A DNA stretch of 64,000 nucleotides from Leptospira wolffii serovar Khorat str. Khorat-H2 (lineage in GTDB: Bacteria > Spirochaetota > Leptospiria > Leptospirales > Leptospiraceae): positions 1 to 64,000 of the forward strand of contig NZ_AKWX02000020.1 of the NCBI RefSeq assembly GCF_000306115.2. The letters are read 5' to 3'. Shown piece after piece: positions 7,885 to 16,813 of this stretch. The notes below the pieces were generated by a model. That model worked only from the letters and a program-made list of their open reading frames with translations. It searched no databases and was not told the DNA's origin. The translations under genes and the position numbers were made by a program. Numbering within the stretch: the first letter of the stretch is position 1; every line of letters begins with the position of its first letter.

Positions 7885-9006
7885 CTATTTTTTATCTCCG
7901 CCCTGAGCCGTCGATTTTGCGGCGGGACTGTCCGGAAGATTTTCGATTACGGAAAATCCTTTTACCACTGGAGTTCTACTTTTCAAGATACGAGTAGTGG
8001 ACAACGGATTTTCGTTCTTCAGCCAGGTCTTGAAATTCTCCAGAGGCTGGATATTATAGTGAAACGGATATTCTTTCGGGAACATCTCTCCGTCCGGGAA
8101 ACCGTATACTCTAGCTCCCTTGGTAACCGTTCTTACGACTAAGCTCTTGGAGTCAGAGTATAGATTCAGAAAATTATTCTTCATTCCTTCCGGATAACGG
8201 AAGTATTCCTCCGCGTTGGAGGTATATAGAATGCGGATCGGAATTCCTAGTCTTTCCGACTTTTCCGCTACGGATTTGAAGGTTTTTCCCCCGAGCAAGT
8301 TTCCATCCACCGCCAGAATCCGACCGTCCAAAACCATTTGTCTCAAAAACTCGTAGTCTTTCGTGTCATTATGAAAAGAAGTAAACTGAGGATAAACCTT
8401 GGAAATCTTATGCAAGTCCCCCAATCTTTGGGGAACTCCCCCTTTTCTGAGAGCAATTTCATAGGATTTTATAATTACGTTATATTCCGGGTCGGTGGAG
8501 AATCGTTTTTCCAATACCCCCAGAGTTTCCTTCTTATTCTTCACATCCCATAATTTTTCGAATTCCGCGTAATTGGGAGCCAACTCCAGAAAATACAGAT
8601 GGATACGATTGATGGAAACCGTTACAGGATCGAAGTCCGTAAGATAGGCGTAATCGCTCTTTGCCCATGCAATCAAGGTCAGATTCTGATCGGTTCCTAC
8701 TCCTACATAACCTCCACCGAGACCTTCCACTCTGGATTTGAATAAATCCAGTCGTCTTTCGTTAGAAGCGGGATAATGGTCCGCATGCAAATGTCTATCC
8801 GCAGGAGGAGGATCGGTTTCGGTAAGGACCAAATCGTCACGGTCTAGAGAGATCCTACCTTTAGAATGGGAGGATTGGGAATTTTGGAATGAGGAACAGG
8901 ACTCCGCGAATAACAGGGTAAGAAGGACCGCAACCAGAGAGAGGAAAACTCTCCCTTTTGTAAGTTGGGTTTCCGAGTCCCTTCTTCTCGTTCTTATTTT
9001 TTTCAT
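7885..9006 (-). CDS. Lipoprotein, LIC_10091-like family
   Basis: This 373-residue protein has an arginine-rich N-terminus, a hydrophobic segment (FLSLVAVLLTLLFAESC) and a lipobox-like AESC, so it is probably a lipoprotein. The following domain shows YVGVGTDQNLTLIAWAKSDY then AYLTDFDPVTVSINRIHLYF, a pattern I associate with the LIC_10091-type family, whose fold resembles SAM-dependent methyltransferases although no activity is established. The segment GRILAVDGNLLGGKTF and the later IPIRILYTSNAEEY fit the same layout. The gene is followed by the CapA-type gene on the same strand. Family placement is from memory and moderate; the lipoprotein call is stronger. Confidence 0.7.
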   Translation of the reverse strand: MKKIRTRRRDSETQLTKGRVFLSLVAVLLTLLFAESCSSFQNSQSSHSKGRISLDRDDLVLTETDPPPADRHLHADHYPASNERRLDLFKSRVEGLGGGYVGVGTDQNLTLIAWAKSDYAYLTDFDPVTVSINRIHLYFLELAPNYAEFEKLWDVKNKKETLGVLEKRFSTDPEYNVIIKSYEIALRKGGVPQRLGDLHKISKVYPQFTSFHNDTKDYEFLRQMVLDGRILAVDGNLLGGKTFKSVAEKSERLGIPIRILYTSNAEEYFRYPEGMKNNFLNLYSDSKSLVVRTVTKGARVYGFPDGEMFPKEYPFHYNIQPLENFKTWLKNENPLSTTRILKSRTPVVKGFSVIENLPDSPAAKSTAQGGDKK

Positions 9007-9029
9007 GAGTATTTTAAAGCATCCCTTTC

Positions 9030-9049
9030 GGCCTAGTCGCTAGTAGGCC
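9030..9049. repeat. Short inverted repeat upstream of the LIC_10091-like gene
   Basis: GGCCTA (9030-9035) and TAGGCC (9044-9049) enclose 8 bases, 24 bases upstream of the start codon of the minus-strand lipoprotein gene. It could be an operator or a leader hairpin; I know of no matching regulator. Confidence 0.3.
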
Positions 9050-9136
9050 CTGAAAACAGAACTTACAAATAGGCCCTTATACGGGAAGAACTTTACGCGC
9101 CGAAGGAAGATGGGAAACGGGAAGCGAAGCATAAGA

Positions 9137-9156
9137 AGCGGGAACGAACTCCCGCT
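9137..9156 (-). terminator. Possible terminator of the outer-membrane protein gene
   Basis: AGCGGGA and TCCCGCT arms (7 bases) with a 6-base loop lie 14 bases past the stop codon of the gene ending at 9170. On the minus strand the hairpin is followed by TCTTAT, a weak T-rich tail, so termination is plausible rather than certain. Confidence 0.45.
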
Positions 9157-9169
9157 CGTTAAGTATCGG

Positions 9170-9955
9170 TTATAAGTAAACCCCGAAACCCATAGTCGCT
9201 TTAGGACCGTTCATTTGCAGCGTTTGCTGGTAATCTGTATACTTGATCCAGTAATTATTATATTCGCCTTCCAGGAAGACGTAAGCTCCTCCTAAATTGA
9301 ATCTTACCCCCAAGCGACCGAAAACCTTACCCGAATAGCAATTGAAATCGCAACCTCCGACTCCGAGTCCTAACATGAAGTAAGGATCCACCGTTTTACG
9401 AGCATTCATGTGCAGGTTCAATGCAAAATCAAGAGTAGTTACGTTTAAGCCTAACTTTTGTGCCGGAGGATTTGCGAGTGTAGAAAGAAGTGTAGAGTCG
9501 ATACTTCCCGTACTTGCTTGCTGTTGCAAAGCGGCGAAAAGGAGCGTATTGTCCTGCGGAAAGGTAAATTGTAATACGTCCGCATTCATCCCGAACACGA
9601 AGCCTATGAACCCGGGAGCGTATTCGGCGTAAAAACGAGACCCGTAGGAATTCACTTTGGGCGGTTCGGGAGTCTTAGACAATAAGGCTAAAGTCGCAAA
9701 ATCGATGGAACCTCCGCCGAACAAGCTATTAGCAAGATAGGTGGATGCTATCGCGGCATTCGGATTTCCGAATATTCCGGGATTTTGGACCGTCGGAGCC
9801 CCGAATCCGAATCCGTATTGGACCGACCAATTGCTATTGTTTTGATTTCCCGATTCTCGGTCCGTAGCGAATAGACCGGACGAGAACAGGCAAGACAGGA
9901 GTGCATAGCTAAACGCGGCTTTTAGGCAGATATGGAAAACTTTCTTCCGCTTCAT
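9170..9955 (-). CDS. Probable outer-membrane beta-barrel protein
   Basis: This 261-residue protein has a clear signal peptide (MKRKKVFHICLKAAFSYALL..., ending near GLFA) and a mature part of alternating aromatic/hydrophobic strands (RFYAEYAPGFIGFVFG, PYFMLGLGVGGCDF, FGRLGVRFNLGGAYVFLEGEY). It ends in MGFGVYL, fitting an 8-10 stranded barrel. Two cysteines flank the CDFNC motif. I begin at the ATG at 9955: a TTG 18 bases upstream is in frame, but the ribosome site GGAGG lies between the two and points to the ATG. Function unknown; surface or outer-membrane placement is inferred from composition. Confidence 0.75.
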   Translation of the reverse strand: MKRKKVFHICLKAAFSYALLSCLFSSGLFATDRESGNQNNSNWSVQYGFGFGAPTVQNPGIFGNPNAAIASTYLANSLFGGGSIDFATLALLSKTPEPPKVNSYGSRFYAEYAPGFIGFVFGMNADVLQFTFPQDNTLLFAALQQQASTGSIDSTLLSTLANPPAQKLGLNVTTLDFALNLHMNARKTVDPYFMLGLGVGGCDFNCYSGKVFGRLGVRFNLGGAYVFLEGEYNNYWIKYTDYQQTLQMNGPKATMGFGVYL

Positions 9956-10076
9956 TTTTCGATTTTCCTCCAAAGGAATAAGGGAGTCGAACTCCCGAAT
10001 TCCATATTAAAAGTATCCGTATCTTACGAGAGACGGACTCCCTAACGCTAAAATACGAAAGATTATAGGGCGAGAA

Positions 10077-11261
10077 TCAGGCTGAGGTGGTGTAGACCTT
10101 TTTCAGGTCCGCAGCGATATTCTTCTGCATCGCCTCGTTCGTTCCTCCTCCTATAGAGAGAAGAATCGCATCCCTATGCAACCTTTCCACAGGATATTCC
10201 CGGCAATAACCGTAGCCCCCCAATACCTGAATTGCGTTTCGGGAAACTCTCTCCGCCATCTGAGTAGCGACTAACTTGGCCGAGGCGGCGCCCAAAGAAT
10301 TCCTGTTTTCCGGATGAATCTTGGAGGCGACATCGTAAACCAAGGCCCGGGCCGCCAGATAATCTGCATATGACTCCGCGACCAAACGTTGGATCTGTCC
10401 GAAGTCGATTAGCTTCTTATCGAACGCCTCTCTGTGAAGAATGGAATATTCGCACATGATCTCCACGCATCTTTTAGCGATCCCCAAGGATTGAGCGGCC
10501 AGAGTCACTCTTTCTATCTCCAGGTTTCGCATCATATGCGTGAGGGCCCCGTCTTCCTGCCCGATAAGGTTTTCTGCCGGCACTTCCACATTCTCGAATA
10601 CTAACTGGGTGGTAGGAGAGGATCTCATCCCCATCTTCTCCTCTTTTTTACCCACGCTAAAACCGGGATAGGAACTTTCCACGATGAAAGAAGTGGTCCT
10701 ACGGGAATCTTTATGAGTTTTTGCGTATATTAGAAAAACCTGTCCTACGTTTCCGTTCGTAATGAACTGTTTGATTCCGTTCAGAACGTAACGGTCCCCT
10801 CTTTTCACGGCTACTGTAGACATTCCGAGTACGTCGGTCCCCGCTCCGGGTTCGGTCATACCCATGCCTCCGATCCATTCTCCGGAAAGGACCTTAGGCA
10901 TATACTTCGCCCTTTGGGAAGAATTGCCGCTATGGAAGAAATTATTCACGAACAGAACTTCGTGGGCAAGATAGGAAAGTGTGAATCCCGGGTCGTATGC
11001 GGAGAATTCTTCATGGATGATCACGCTCGCTACCGGGTCCAACCCCATGCCCCCTTCTTCCTGAGGGACGGTGACACCGAAGATCCCTAATTCGGAACCG
11101 AGTCTGCGAAATAGATCCTTGTTGAATTTTTCCTCGTCGTCGTGATCCTTCGCCTGCGAATCCAAATTTTCCTTGGCGAACGCGCTCACATTCTCCCGAA
11201 GAGAAAGATGATCCTCCGTCGGGTTATAAAGATCGGCCCTCATTTCTCCGGCTCCTTTCAT
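10077..11261 (-). CDS. Acyl-CoA dehydrogenase
   Basis: This FAD enzyme of about 394 residues catalyses the first oxidation of a CoA thioester, passing electrons to electron-transfer flavoprotein. Visible motifs: GMGMTEPGAGTDVLGM (FAD and substrate contact), TSFIVE, MGMRSSPTTQLVFENVEVP, and C-terminal QVLGGYGYCREYPVERLHRD followed by IGGGTNEAMQ. The usual Glu of medium-chain enzymes in the last motif is Gly, while HREAF is kept in the middle; that combination points to the isovaleryl-CoA/long-chain type in which the base sits on that helix. Substrate cannot be fixed. etfBA about 3 kb away would supply its acceptor. Two starts are possible: ATG 11261 (GAGG upstream) or ATG 11243 (AAGGAG upstream). 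Confidence 0.93.
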   Translation of the reverse strand: MKGAGEMRADLYNPTEDHLSLRENVSAFAKENLDSQAKDHDDEEKFNKDLFRRLGSELGIFGVTVPQEEGGMGLDPVASVIIHEEFSAYDPGFTLSYLAHEVLFVNNFFHSGNSSQRAKYMPKVLSGEWIGGMGMTEPGAGTDVLGMSTVAVKRGDRYVLNGIKQFITNGNVGQVFLIYAKTHKDSRRTTSFIVESSYPGFSVGKKEEKMGMRSSPTTQLVFENVEVPAENLIGQEDGALTHMMRNLEIERVTLAAQSLGIAKRCVEIMCEYSILHREAFDKKLIDFGQIQRLVAESYADYLAARALVYDVASKIHPENRNSLGAASAKLVATQMAERVSRNAIQVLGGYGYCREYPVERLHRDAILLSIGGGTNEAMQKNIAADLKKVYTTSA

Positions 11262-11492
11262 TTTTGCCTCTGCACTATTTCTGTTGAATTTTTTCTAAAA
11301 CCTTCGAAAAAGCAACCTAGTTCCGATCGAATTCCAGGTGGTTCGGTTTCCTCGGCAAAAAAAAGAGTAACAACTCGAATGAGACAAATTTTCTCCCGCT
11401 CGAAAGATTCTTTTCGAAACCTGCGATCATCTTCCGGAAATACGGACTTTACAAAAAAAACAGTTCGATTCTAATCGTATTCGGTAGAGCTA

Positions 11493-13910
11493 TTGGTAAT
11501 TATTTTATTTCTTCTAGTCTTTTTTGCATTCGCATATTTTACCTCGATTTTTCTCAAAACCAAAGGTTTCGTAAAACCTCTTTCCAGAAACGCAACATCA
11601 GTAACCGTAACGGCGTTAATCATAGGTTCCATCTCTCTATTTCTCGTAATTTTCGATTCCTATAAGATCGCATATGTGATTCTGATTTTATTCTTTTTGT
11701 CCGTCGCAGCTTGCGTTTCCTTATTCTTTCTAAAAATCAGCCCTTTCCTAAATCCAATGTCAGGGTTCGGTAAATCGAAAGATTTACCGGCGAGTATCGC
11801 GCTATTCTTTCTGGTATTCGTATCCGCCTACTTATACTTCTTTTTTCCGACCGAATACATCAAAGGCGATCGGGATCATGGAGTATATGTCGTATACGGA
11901 AGCCAGATCCAAAAAACGGGCGGTCTTGACTTCAACGATCCCAATTACGAGGACCTGCATAAGATCTTAGGGGATAATATCGTTCACGGTTACCAGTCAA
12001 TCGAACCGAATTCGAAATTCCATTCAGGATCCCTTTCCCCGCGGTTTTACCCTTTGTATCCGACCTTTTTAGCGTTAGCGTCGGATTTATTCGGAATCGA
12101 CGGAGCCATTCGGGTGAATTCCGTTTTCGGAATACTTTCGGTTATTTTCATATTTCTGATCGTAAGAAGACTGATCGGACCTTGGGGTGCCCTGGTAGCC
12201 GCCGCTTTTTGCGCTCTAAACCCGGCACAATTGTGGAATGTACGCACCACACTCTCCGAGACCCTGGGCCAATTATTGATCATTTTCTCCGCTTACTTAG
12301 CTCTGGATTTCTTTCGAAAGAATAAGTCGTGGATGTTTTTTGCCGGAGTCGTCCTTGGCCTTAGCAGCTTCAATAGGATCGACAGTTTAATCTATTTTCC
12401 GGCAATCGTACTATTCATCGCATATCTACTTTTCATGAGAAAGAAATACCTTACGAAGGGATTGTATTTCCTTTTCGGGTTTACGATTCTTTCCGCTCTG
12501 GGGATTCTTTACGGACTTACCAATTCCAAACCATATATTTTATATCTTTGGAATGCTAAACCTCTCCTGAAGCTGACCCTTTTATGCGCCGGCTCCTTAC
12601 TTTTCCTGATCGCCCTACTCGGGCTTTCTTATTTCGAAATGGGTCGAGCCTTTGTGGAAAAAGTCAGGAGTATAATCCTTAAAAATCTCCTCATTCTTAG
12701 GATTCTTATTTTTGCGACCCTGTTTTCTTTAGTATGCTTTGCCAATTTCGTTCAACCTAAGATCAGCGCCCGCTTCGCTTTGGACGATATTAGTTTTTTC
12801 TATAAGAACGGCTTCCTATTCTTCCAATTCTACGTTCCTTTCGCACTGATCGTAATCGGCATCTTCGGATTGGATTTTCTCTCGTTCCGAAAAAAGTATT
12901 CGGGAGCCTGGATATTCCTACTTTTAGGATCCTTTCTCTCTTTCACTTATTTATACGAACCTAGCGTTATGGCCGATCATTTTTGGGCTTCCAGACGTTG
13001 GGTCTTATTCTCCGTACCTTTCGTATGTATCATGGGGGTTGTGGGAATTTATTCCTTCCCCGTAAAAACCTCGTTCGTCAAATGGATCCTGATTTTTTCG
13101 ACAATTATAGGATATTCCTACCATTTGTATAAACGGGACAAGCTGATCCTGTTCGAAAGAATGTATTCCGAATATTCGGAGGAATTCGAAAGGTTAACTT
13201 CCTCCCTTCCTGAAGAAAAAGCGATCTACTTCACGAAGAAAGAGGATATTGCAAGCCCTCTTCGTTATATTAGCGGAAAAAATACGTATCTTATCCACAG
13301 AGTGCGGCCCTTCCTACAGAGAGTAAATCCTCTTTTGGAGGCTGGCTGGAACGTTTACTTGATAGATCAGGATTTTCATCTCAAAGATGAAAACGTCTCT
13401 TTGGAAAAAGTGGAGAGGATACGACTGAACGGTAATTTTCCGATGGATACTATAAACCGTTATCCGGATTTGATATTGCGCAGAAAATTACAATACCAGG
13501 TTTATAAAATCGATCCCAAAAAAGAGAACGATCGGGTATCTCAAAATACTTTCTCCGTCGGCCCGGAAGATTTTGTTTACGATGCGGAGCCTGTGATATC
13601 GGATAAAAAAAATCCGGATAACCGTTTCGATAAGATTGTGGCTTACGATTTTTATCTGGCAGGAAGGTCGAAGGAAAAATATAGAGCGGAATTCATCGGA
13701 AATTCCCTGGACAAGGCGAAATTCAGCGTCACTGCAAACCAGTCTTCCTTCTTAATTTTATCGGAATCCCGAGGAACCGGGGACGGTCGTAAAGTCAGCG
13801 TTGAATTTATGCTGGAAGATAAGCCGGCGGATGATATCCAAATTCGCATCCATTCCACAAAAGCTCATCCGGCAACTCTAGAATCCTTAAATTTACGTCG
13901 CGTTCCTTGA
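11493..13910 (+). CDS. GT-C-fold membrane glycosyltransferase (PMT/ArnT-like)
   Basis: This 805-residue integral membrane protein has about 12 hydrophobic segments in the first 550 residues and a hydrophilic C-terminal domain of about 250. The first loop contains EYIKGDRDHGVYVVYGSQI, an acidic motif in the position used by polyprenyl-phosphate-sugar-dependent GT-C enzymes, followed by FYPLYPTFLALASDLFG and the RRLIGPWGALVAA stretch. Likely role: adding a sugar to an envelope polymer or lipid at the outer face of the inner membrane. Start TTG at 11493 is the only reasonable one and has a weak ribosome site. A second enzyme of this type occurs at 31303. Acceptor and donor unknown. Confidence 0.75.
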   Translation: MVIILFLLVFFAFAYFTSIFLKTKGFVKPLSRNATSVTVTALIIGSISLFLVIFDSYKIAYVILILFFLSVAACVSLFFLKISPFLNPMSGFGKSKDLPASIALFFLVFVSAYLYFFFPTEYIKGDRDHGVYVVYGSQIQKTGGLDFNDPNYEDLHKILGDNIVHGYQSIEPNSKFHSGSLSPRFYPLYPTFLALASDLFGIDGAIRVNSVFGILSVIFIFLIVRRLIGPWGALVAAAFCALNPAQLWNVRTTLSETLGQLLIIFSAYLALDFFRKNKSWMFFAGVVLGLSSFNRIDSLIYFPAIVLFIAYLLFMRKKYLTKGLYFLFGFTILSALGILYGLTNSKPYILYLWNAKPLLKLTLLCAGSLLFLIALLGLSYFEMGRAFVEKVRSIILKNLLILRILIFATLFSLVCFANFVQPKISARFALDDISFFYKNGFLFFQFYVPFALIVIGIFGLDFLSFRKKYSGAWIFLLLGSFLSFTYLYEPSVMADHFWASRRWVLFSVPFVCIMGVVGIYSFPVKTSFVKWILIFSTIIGYSYHLYKRDKLILFERMYSEYSEEFERLTSSLPEEKAIYFTKKEDIASPLRYISGKNTYLIHRVRPFLQRVNPLLEAGWNVYLIDQDFHLKDENVSLEKVERIRLNGNFPMDTINRYPDLILRRKLQYQVYKIDPKKENDRVSQNTFSVGPEDFVYDAEPVISDKKNPDNRFDKIVAYDFYLAGRSKEKYRAEFIGNSLDKAKFSVTANQSSFLILSESRGTGDGRKVSVEFMLEDKPADDIQIRIHSTKAHPATLESLNLRRVP

Positions 13911-14060
13911 TCCGCCTCCGGGTTTAATTTAATCGGGCTTCTATCGAATCCCGCTGGACATCCCGAAAGGTTCCGGAGCATCTTATTAGCGGGTTTCCTC
14001 TCGAAGTTCGAATGCGAGAACCCGGAAAGGACTCCTTTCCTTTTACTTTAGGGGACATTG

Positions 14061-14357
14061 ATGCTATATTCTGTCGTATTAACTTTGATCTGCGCGAGTA
14101 CCTTTTTCTTAGGCCTCCGAGGATTAGCTCCCGCTTCCAAAAATCTAGACGGGATACGGGAGACCATCGAGTCCTCCTTCTCCTCTCCCTTACTCGCTTC
14201 TTCTTGGATTTGGTTCCTTTTTCTTTTATCTTTCCTTCTACTTCCTTTCTTTTGGGGCCTGACCTTTCTATTAAAAACGGACTGGAACGTGGTAGTGATT
14301 ATAGCCGGGCTTTTTTGGGTCTATTTTTGGAGCAGAACACTCATTCTGTTCCGATAG
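14061..14357 (+). CDS. Small membrane protein upstream of etfBA
   Basis: About 98 residues with three hydrophobic segments: LYSVVLTLICASTFFLGL at the N-terminus, SWIWFLFLLSFLLLPFFWGL in the middle and VVVIIAGLFWVYFWS near the end. AGGGG lies 6 bases before the ATG (an overlapping TTG three bases upstream is possible). I do not know the family. It lies in a clear gene-sized gap about 100 bases upstream of etfB on the same strand, and its hydrophobic pattern is too regular for a chance frame, so I call it real. Whether it shares a transcript with etfBA is unknown. Confidence 0.55.
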   Translation: MLYSVVLTLICASTFFLGLRGLAPASKNLDGIRETIESSFSSPLLASSWIWFLFLLSFLLLPFFWGLTFLLKTDWNVVVIIAGLFWVYFWSRTLILFR

Positions 14358-14454
14358 GCCATATTTCCCGAAATGACGCAAAAAAAGTAGTTTGCATCGA
14401 GGCTTTTCGGAAATTTCGTGTTTATAGCCCTATTTATTTGGAGAACGAAAGTTC

Positions 14455-15216
14455 ATGAAGATCATCGTTTTAGTGAAACAGGTGCCTGACACCGAAACGA
14501 ATATCAAAGTCGGGGACAAGTCCATCAACGAAGCCGGAATTAAATGGATTATCTCTCCGTACGATGAATTCGCAATTGAAGAAGGTCTTAGACTGCGTGA
14601 GAAAAACGGAGGAGAGGTCATCGCTGTTTCTCTCGGTCCGGACCGCGTCCAAGAATCCTTACGCCAAGCTTACGCTATGGGAGCGGACCGTGCCGTTCAA
14701 ATCAAAGTAGACAATTACGTTCCTTTCGATACGGTTCTAACCGCAGAACTCATCGCCAATTTTGCAAAATCAGAAAATGCAGACGTCATCATCGGCGGAC
14801 GCCAATCTATCGACAGCGACAGCTCTCAAGTCGTTATCCAAGTAGCGGAAGCACTCGGAATCGCTCATATTGCATTCGCAGTTAGCCTAGAGATCAGCGG
14901 AACTACCGTTAAGTCCACTAAAGAAGTGGAAGGCGGAACTCAGGTTGTGGAAACTTCTCTTCCTGTTGCAATCACCGCTCAAAAAGGCCTGAACGAACCT
15001 CGTTATCCTAACCTGAAAGGGTTGATGGCGGCTAAAAAGAAACCGATCGAAACTAAAACTCCTGCGGACCTGGGCAACCCGGCAAGCAAAGTGGAAGTTG
15101 TAGGATTGGAGCCACCTCCACCACGTATTCCAGGACGTAAATTGGAAGCTGCGGACGCAAAAGGTTACGCAGAGCAGCTGGTCAAAGCGCTTCGCGAAGA
15201 AGCTAAGGTTATCTAA
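14455..15216 (+). CDS. etfB: Electron transfer flavoprotein, beta subunit
   Basis: This 253-residue subunit binds AMP and, with EtfA, carries electrons from acyl-CoA dehydrogenases towards the quinone pool. The N-terminus MKIIVLVKQVPDTETNIKV and the signature VETSLPVAITAQKGLNEPRYPNLKGLM segment are diagnostic. The central EVIAVSLGPDRVQESLRQAYAMGADRAVQI and GRQSIDSDSSQV are also conserved. Length fits the family. GGAG lies 11 bases before the ATG, with a small GAAC-GAAA-GTTC hairpin between them. etfA follows after 11 bases. The codon use is more biased than in neighbouring genes, fitting high expression. Confidence 0.97.
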   Translation: MKIIVLVKQVPDTETNIKVGDKSINEAGIKWIISPYDEFAIEEGLRLREKNGGEVIAVSLGPDRVQESLRQAYAMGADRAVQIKVDNYVPFDTVLTAELIANFAKSENADVIIGGRQSIDSDSSQVVIQVAEALGIAHIAFAVSLEISGTTVKSTKEVEGGTQVVETSLPVAITAQKGLNEPRYPNLKGLMAAKKKPIETKTPADLGNPASKVEVVGLEPPPPRIPGRKLEAADAKGYAEQLVKALREEAKVI

Positions 15217-15227
15217 GGAGAAGACCC

Positions 15228-16187
15228 GTGAGCAACGTATTAATCGTAGGCGAACTCAAAGACGGAGAACTCAAAAAGATCTCCAAAGAAATCACTTCTG
15301 CGGGCCGCAAAATCGCGGATGCCCTCGGAGGAAAAGTTACCGCTCTTCTGATAGGATCCGGAGTTGAAAAATTCGCAGGAGACCTCGGAGCGGTAGGTGC
15401 GGACAGCGTAGTTACCGTTAATGCAGGCGACTTCAACGCTGAAACTTGGGCTAATTTAGTAGCCGGAGTAGTTAAGGACAAGAATCCTTCCGTGATTCTT
15501 CTTCCTCACACTTCCCAAGGTAAGGACTATTCTCCTCGCCTTGCGGTGAAAGTAGGCGCGGGGATCATCGCCGACGTAGTCGGTCTTTCCGTAGACGGAG
15601 GAAAAGTCGTAGCTAAGAAGCCGATCTACTCCGGAAAAGCTTACGGTAATTTCAAAATTACCAGCCCGATCGGAATTTTCACTATCCGCCCGAACTCCCA
15701 AGAAGTAGTTCAAAAAGCGGGAGCTGGCGCTGCAGAAGCGGCTAGCCCGGCAGCCGGAGATGCAAAAGTTAAGATCGTTTCTTCCGATTTAAGCGGTGGA
15801 AACAAAGTCCAATTGGCAGAAGCCTCCATTATCGTATCCGGCGGACGCGGTATCAAAGGGCCTGAAAACTGGCCTGTTCTCCAAGGCTTGGCTGACGTTT
15901 TAGGTGCTGCATTGGGAGCTTCCCGTGCGGCTGTAGACGCCGGCTGGATTTCTCATAGCCATCAAGTGGGTCAAACCGGTAAAACCGTTTCCCCGAACTG
16001 CTATATCGCCTGCGGAATTTCCGGAGCGATCCAGCACTTGGCCGGAATGGGATCCTCTAAGTATATCGTTGCGATCAATAAGGACGGAGACGCTCCGATC
16101 TTCAAAGTGGCTACCTACGGAGTCGTGGGAGACCTTTTCGAAGTCGTTCCGGCCCTGACCGACGAGTTTAAAAAAGTACTTGGATAA
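15228..16187 (+). CDS. etfA: Electron transfer flavoprotein, alpha subunit
   Basis: This 319-residue subunit holds the FAD of the heterodimer. The C-terminal FAD domain shows [19 protein letters not shown], the [15 protein letters not shown] segment, [25 protein letters not shown] and [21 protein letters not shown], all diagnostic. The N-terminal domain ([16 protein letters not shown]...) is the usual Rossmann-like half. The GTG start at 15228 has AAGGAG at 7 bases. It ends 32 bases before the LolA-like gene, and a strong hairpin occupies that junction. Confidence 0.97.
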   Translation: MSNVLIVGELKDGELKKISKEITSAGRKIADALGGKVTALLIGSGVEKFAGDLGAVGADSVVTVNAGDFNAETWANLVAGVVKDKNPSVILLPHTSQGKDYSPRLAVKVGAGIIADVVGLSVDGGKVVAKKPIYSGKAYGNFKITSPIGIFTIRPNSQEVVQKAGAGAAEAASPAAGDAKVKIVSSDLSGGNKVQLAEASIIVSGGRGIKGPENWPVLQGLADVLGAALGASRAAVDAGWISHSHQVGQTGKTVSPNCYIACGISGAIQHLAGMGSSKYIVAINKDGDAPIFKVATYGVVGDLFEVVPALTDEFKKVLG

Positions 16188-16196
16188 TTTCGTCTA

Positions 16197-16229
16197 ATGA
16201 AGCCATAGTAGGAACGATTATGGCTTCAT
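16197..16229 (+). promoter_or_regulatory. Start-codon-sequestering hairpin between etfA and the LolA-like gene
   Basis: Arms ATGAAGCCATA (16197-16207) and TATGGCTTCAT (16219-16229) pair perfectly over 11 bases around an 11-base loop. The 3' arm contains the ATG (16220) of the LolA-like gene and the loop holds its AGGA ribosome site. There is no T-run, so this is not a standard terminator; it should hinder initiation until opened. Confidence 0.65.
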
Positions 16230-16810
16230 CCAAGGGTATCTTATCCTTTTTGGGTGCCGCAGCTCTACTGATCTGCGGCACTTCTATTTTATCCGACCCG
16301 GGCAGGGATCGGCTCAATGCGATCATCGGAAAGATGAACGAAATCTCGAGTCTTCGGGCAAGCATCACGATCAATAACGAGCTGACCGGAACACTTTCTT
16401 ATAAAAAACCCAACCAATTGCATGTGAAATTTTCGGATGGTAGGGTCATCGCTTCTAATGGGCGTTTTCTCTGGTTTTATTCTCCGGCTAGAGGCATCAC
16501 CGGTAAGCAGGACGTCAAAGGCCTGACCGGGGGAATCGCGGGACTCCTGTCCGGATACGAAGAAGTGACGCCAGTAGGCGGATCTCTTCGTTTGAAATCG
16601 GCAAATAGAACGTACGAAGAAATCGTGGTGACGGTGGGACCGGACAATACGCCCAGAACTCTTAGAATGAAACATAAAGGAACGGGAGAATATACTTCCG
16701 TAAGTTTCTCCGGTGTGCAAACCGGTATCGGGCTTTCCGCTTCTCTCTTTAATTTTTCCGCGCCTTCCAGTTCCCAAATCGTGGAGAACCCGCTCAACGA
16801 GAGGGAATAG
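16220..16810 (+). CDS. LolA-like outer-membrane lipoprotein carrier protein
   Basis: This 196-residue protein has a signal peptide ([22 protein letters not shown]) followed by a LolA/LppX-type domain: [21 protein letters not shown], then [15 protein letters not shown], the classic [16 protein letters not shown], and [18 protein letters not shown]. LolA ferries lipoproteins across the periplasm from the inner to the outer membrane; Leptospira are rich in surface lipoproteins, so such a carrier is expected. The start is fixed by the signal peptide, although it lies in a strong hairpin. Four bases separate it from the next gene. The precise orthology to LolA versus a related lipid carrier is open. 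Confidence 0.82.
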   Translation: MASSKGILSFLGAAALLICGTSILSDPGRDRLNAIIGKMNEISSLRASITINNELTGTLSYKKPNQLHVKFSDGRVIASNGRFLWFYSPARGITGKQDVKGLTGGIAGLLSGYEEVTPVGGSLRLKSANRTYEEIVVTVGPDNTPRTLRMKHKGTGEYTSVSFSGVQTGIGLSASLFNFSAPSSSQIVENPLNERE

Positions 16811-16813
16811 ATC

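Noticed and set aside
14012..14458. 148-residue open frame overlapping the small membrane gene
   Set aside because: It overlaps 14061-14357 in another frame; the latter has the regular hydrophobic segments and a ribosome site.
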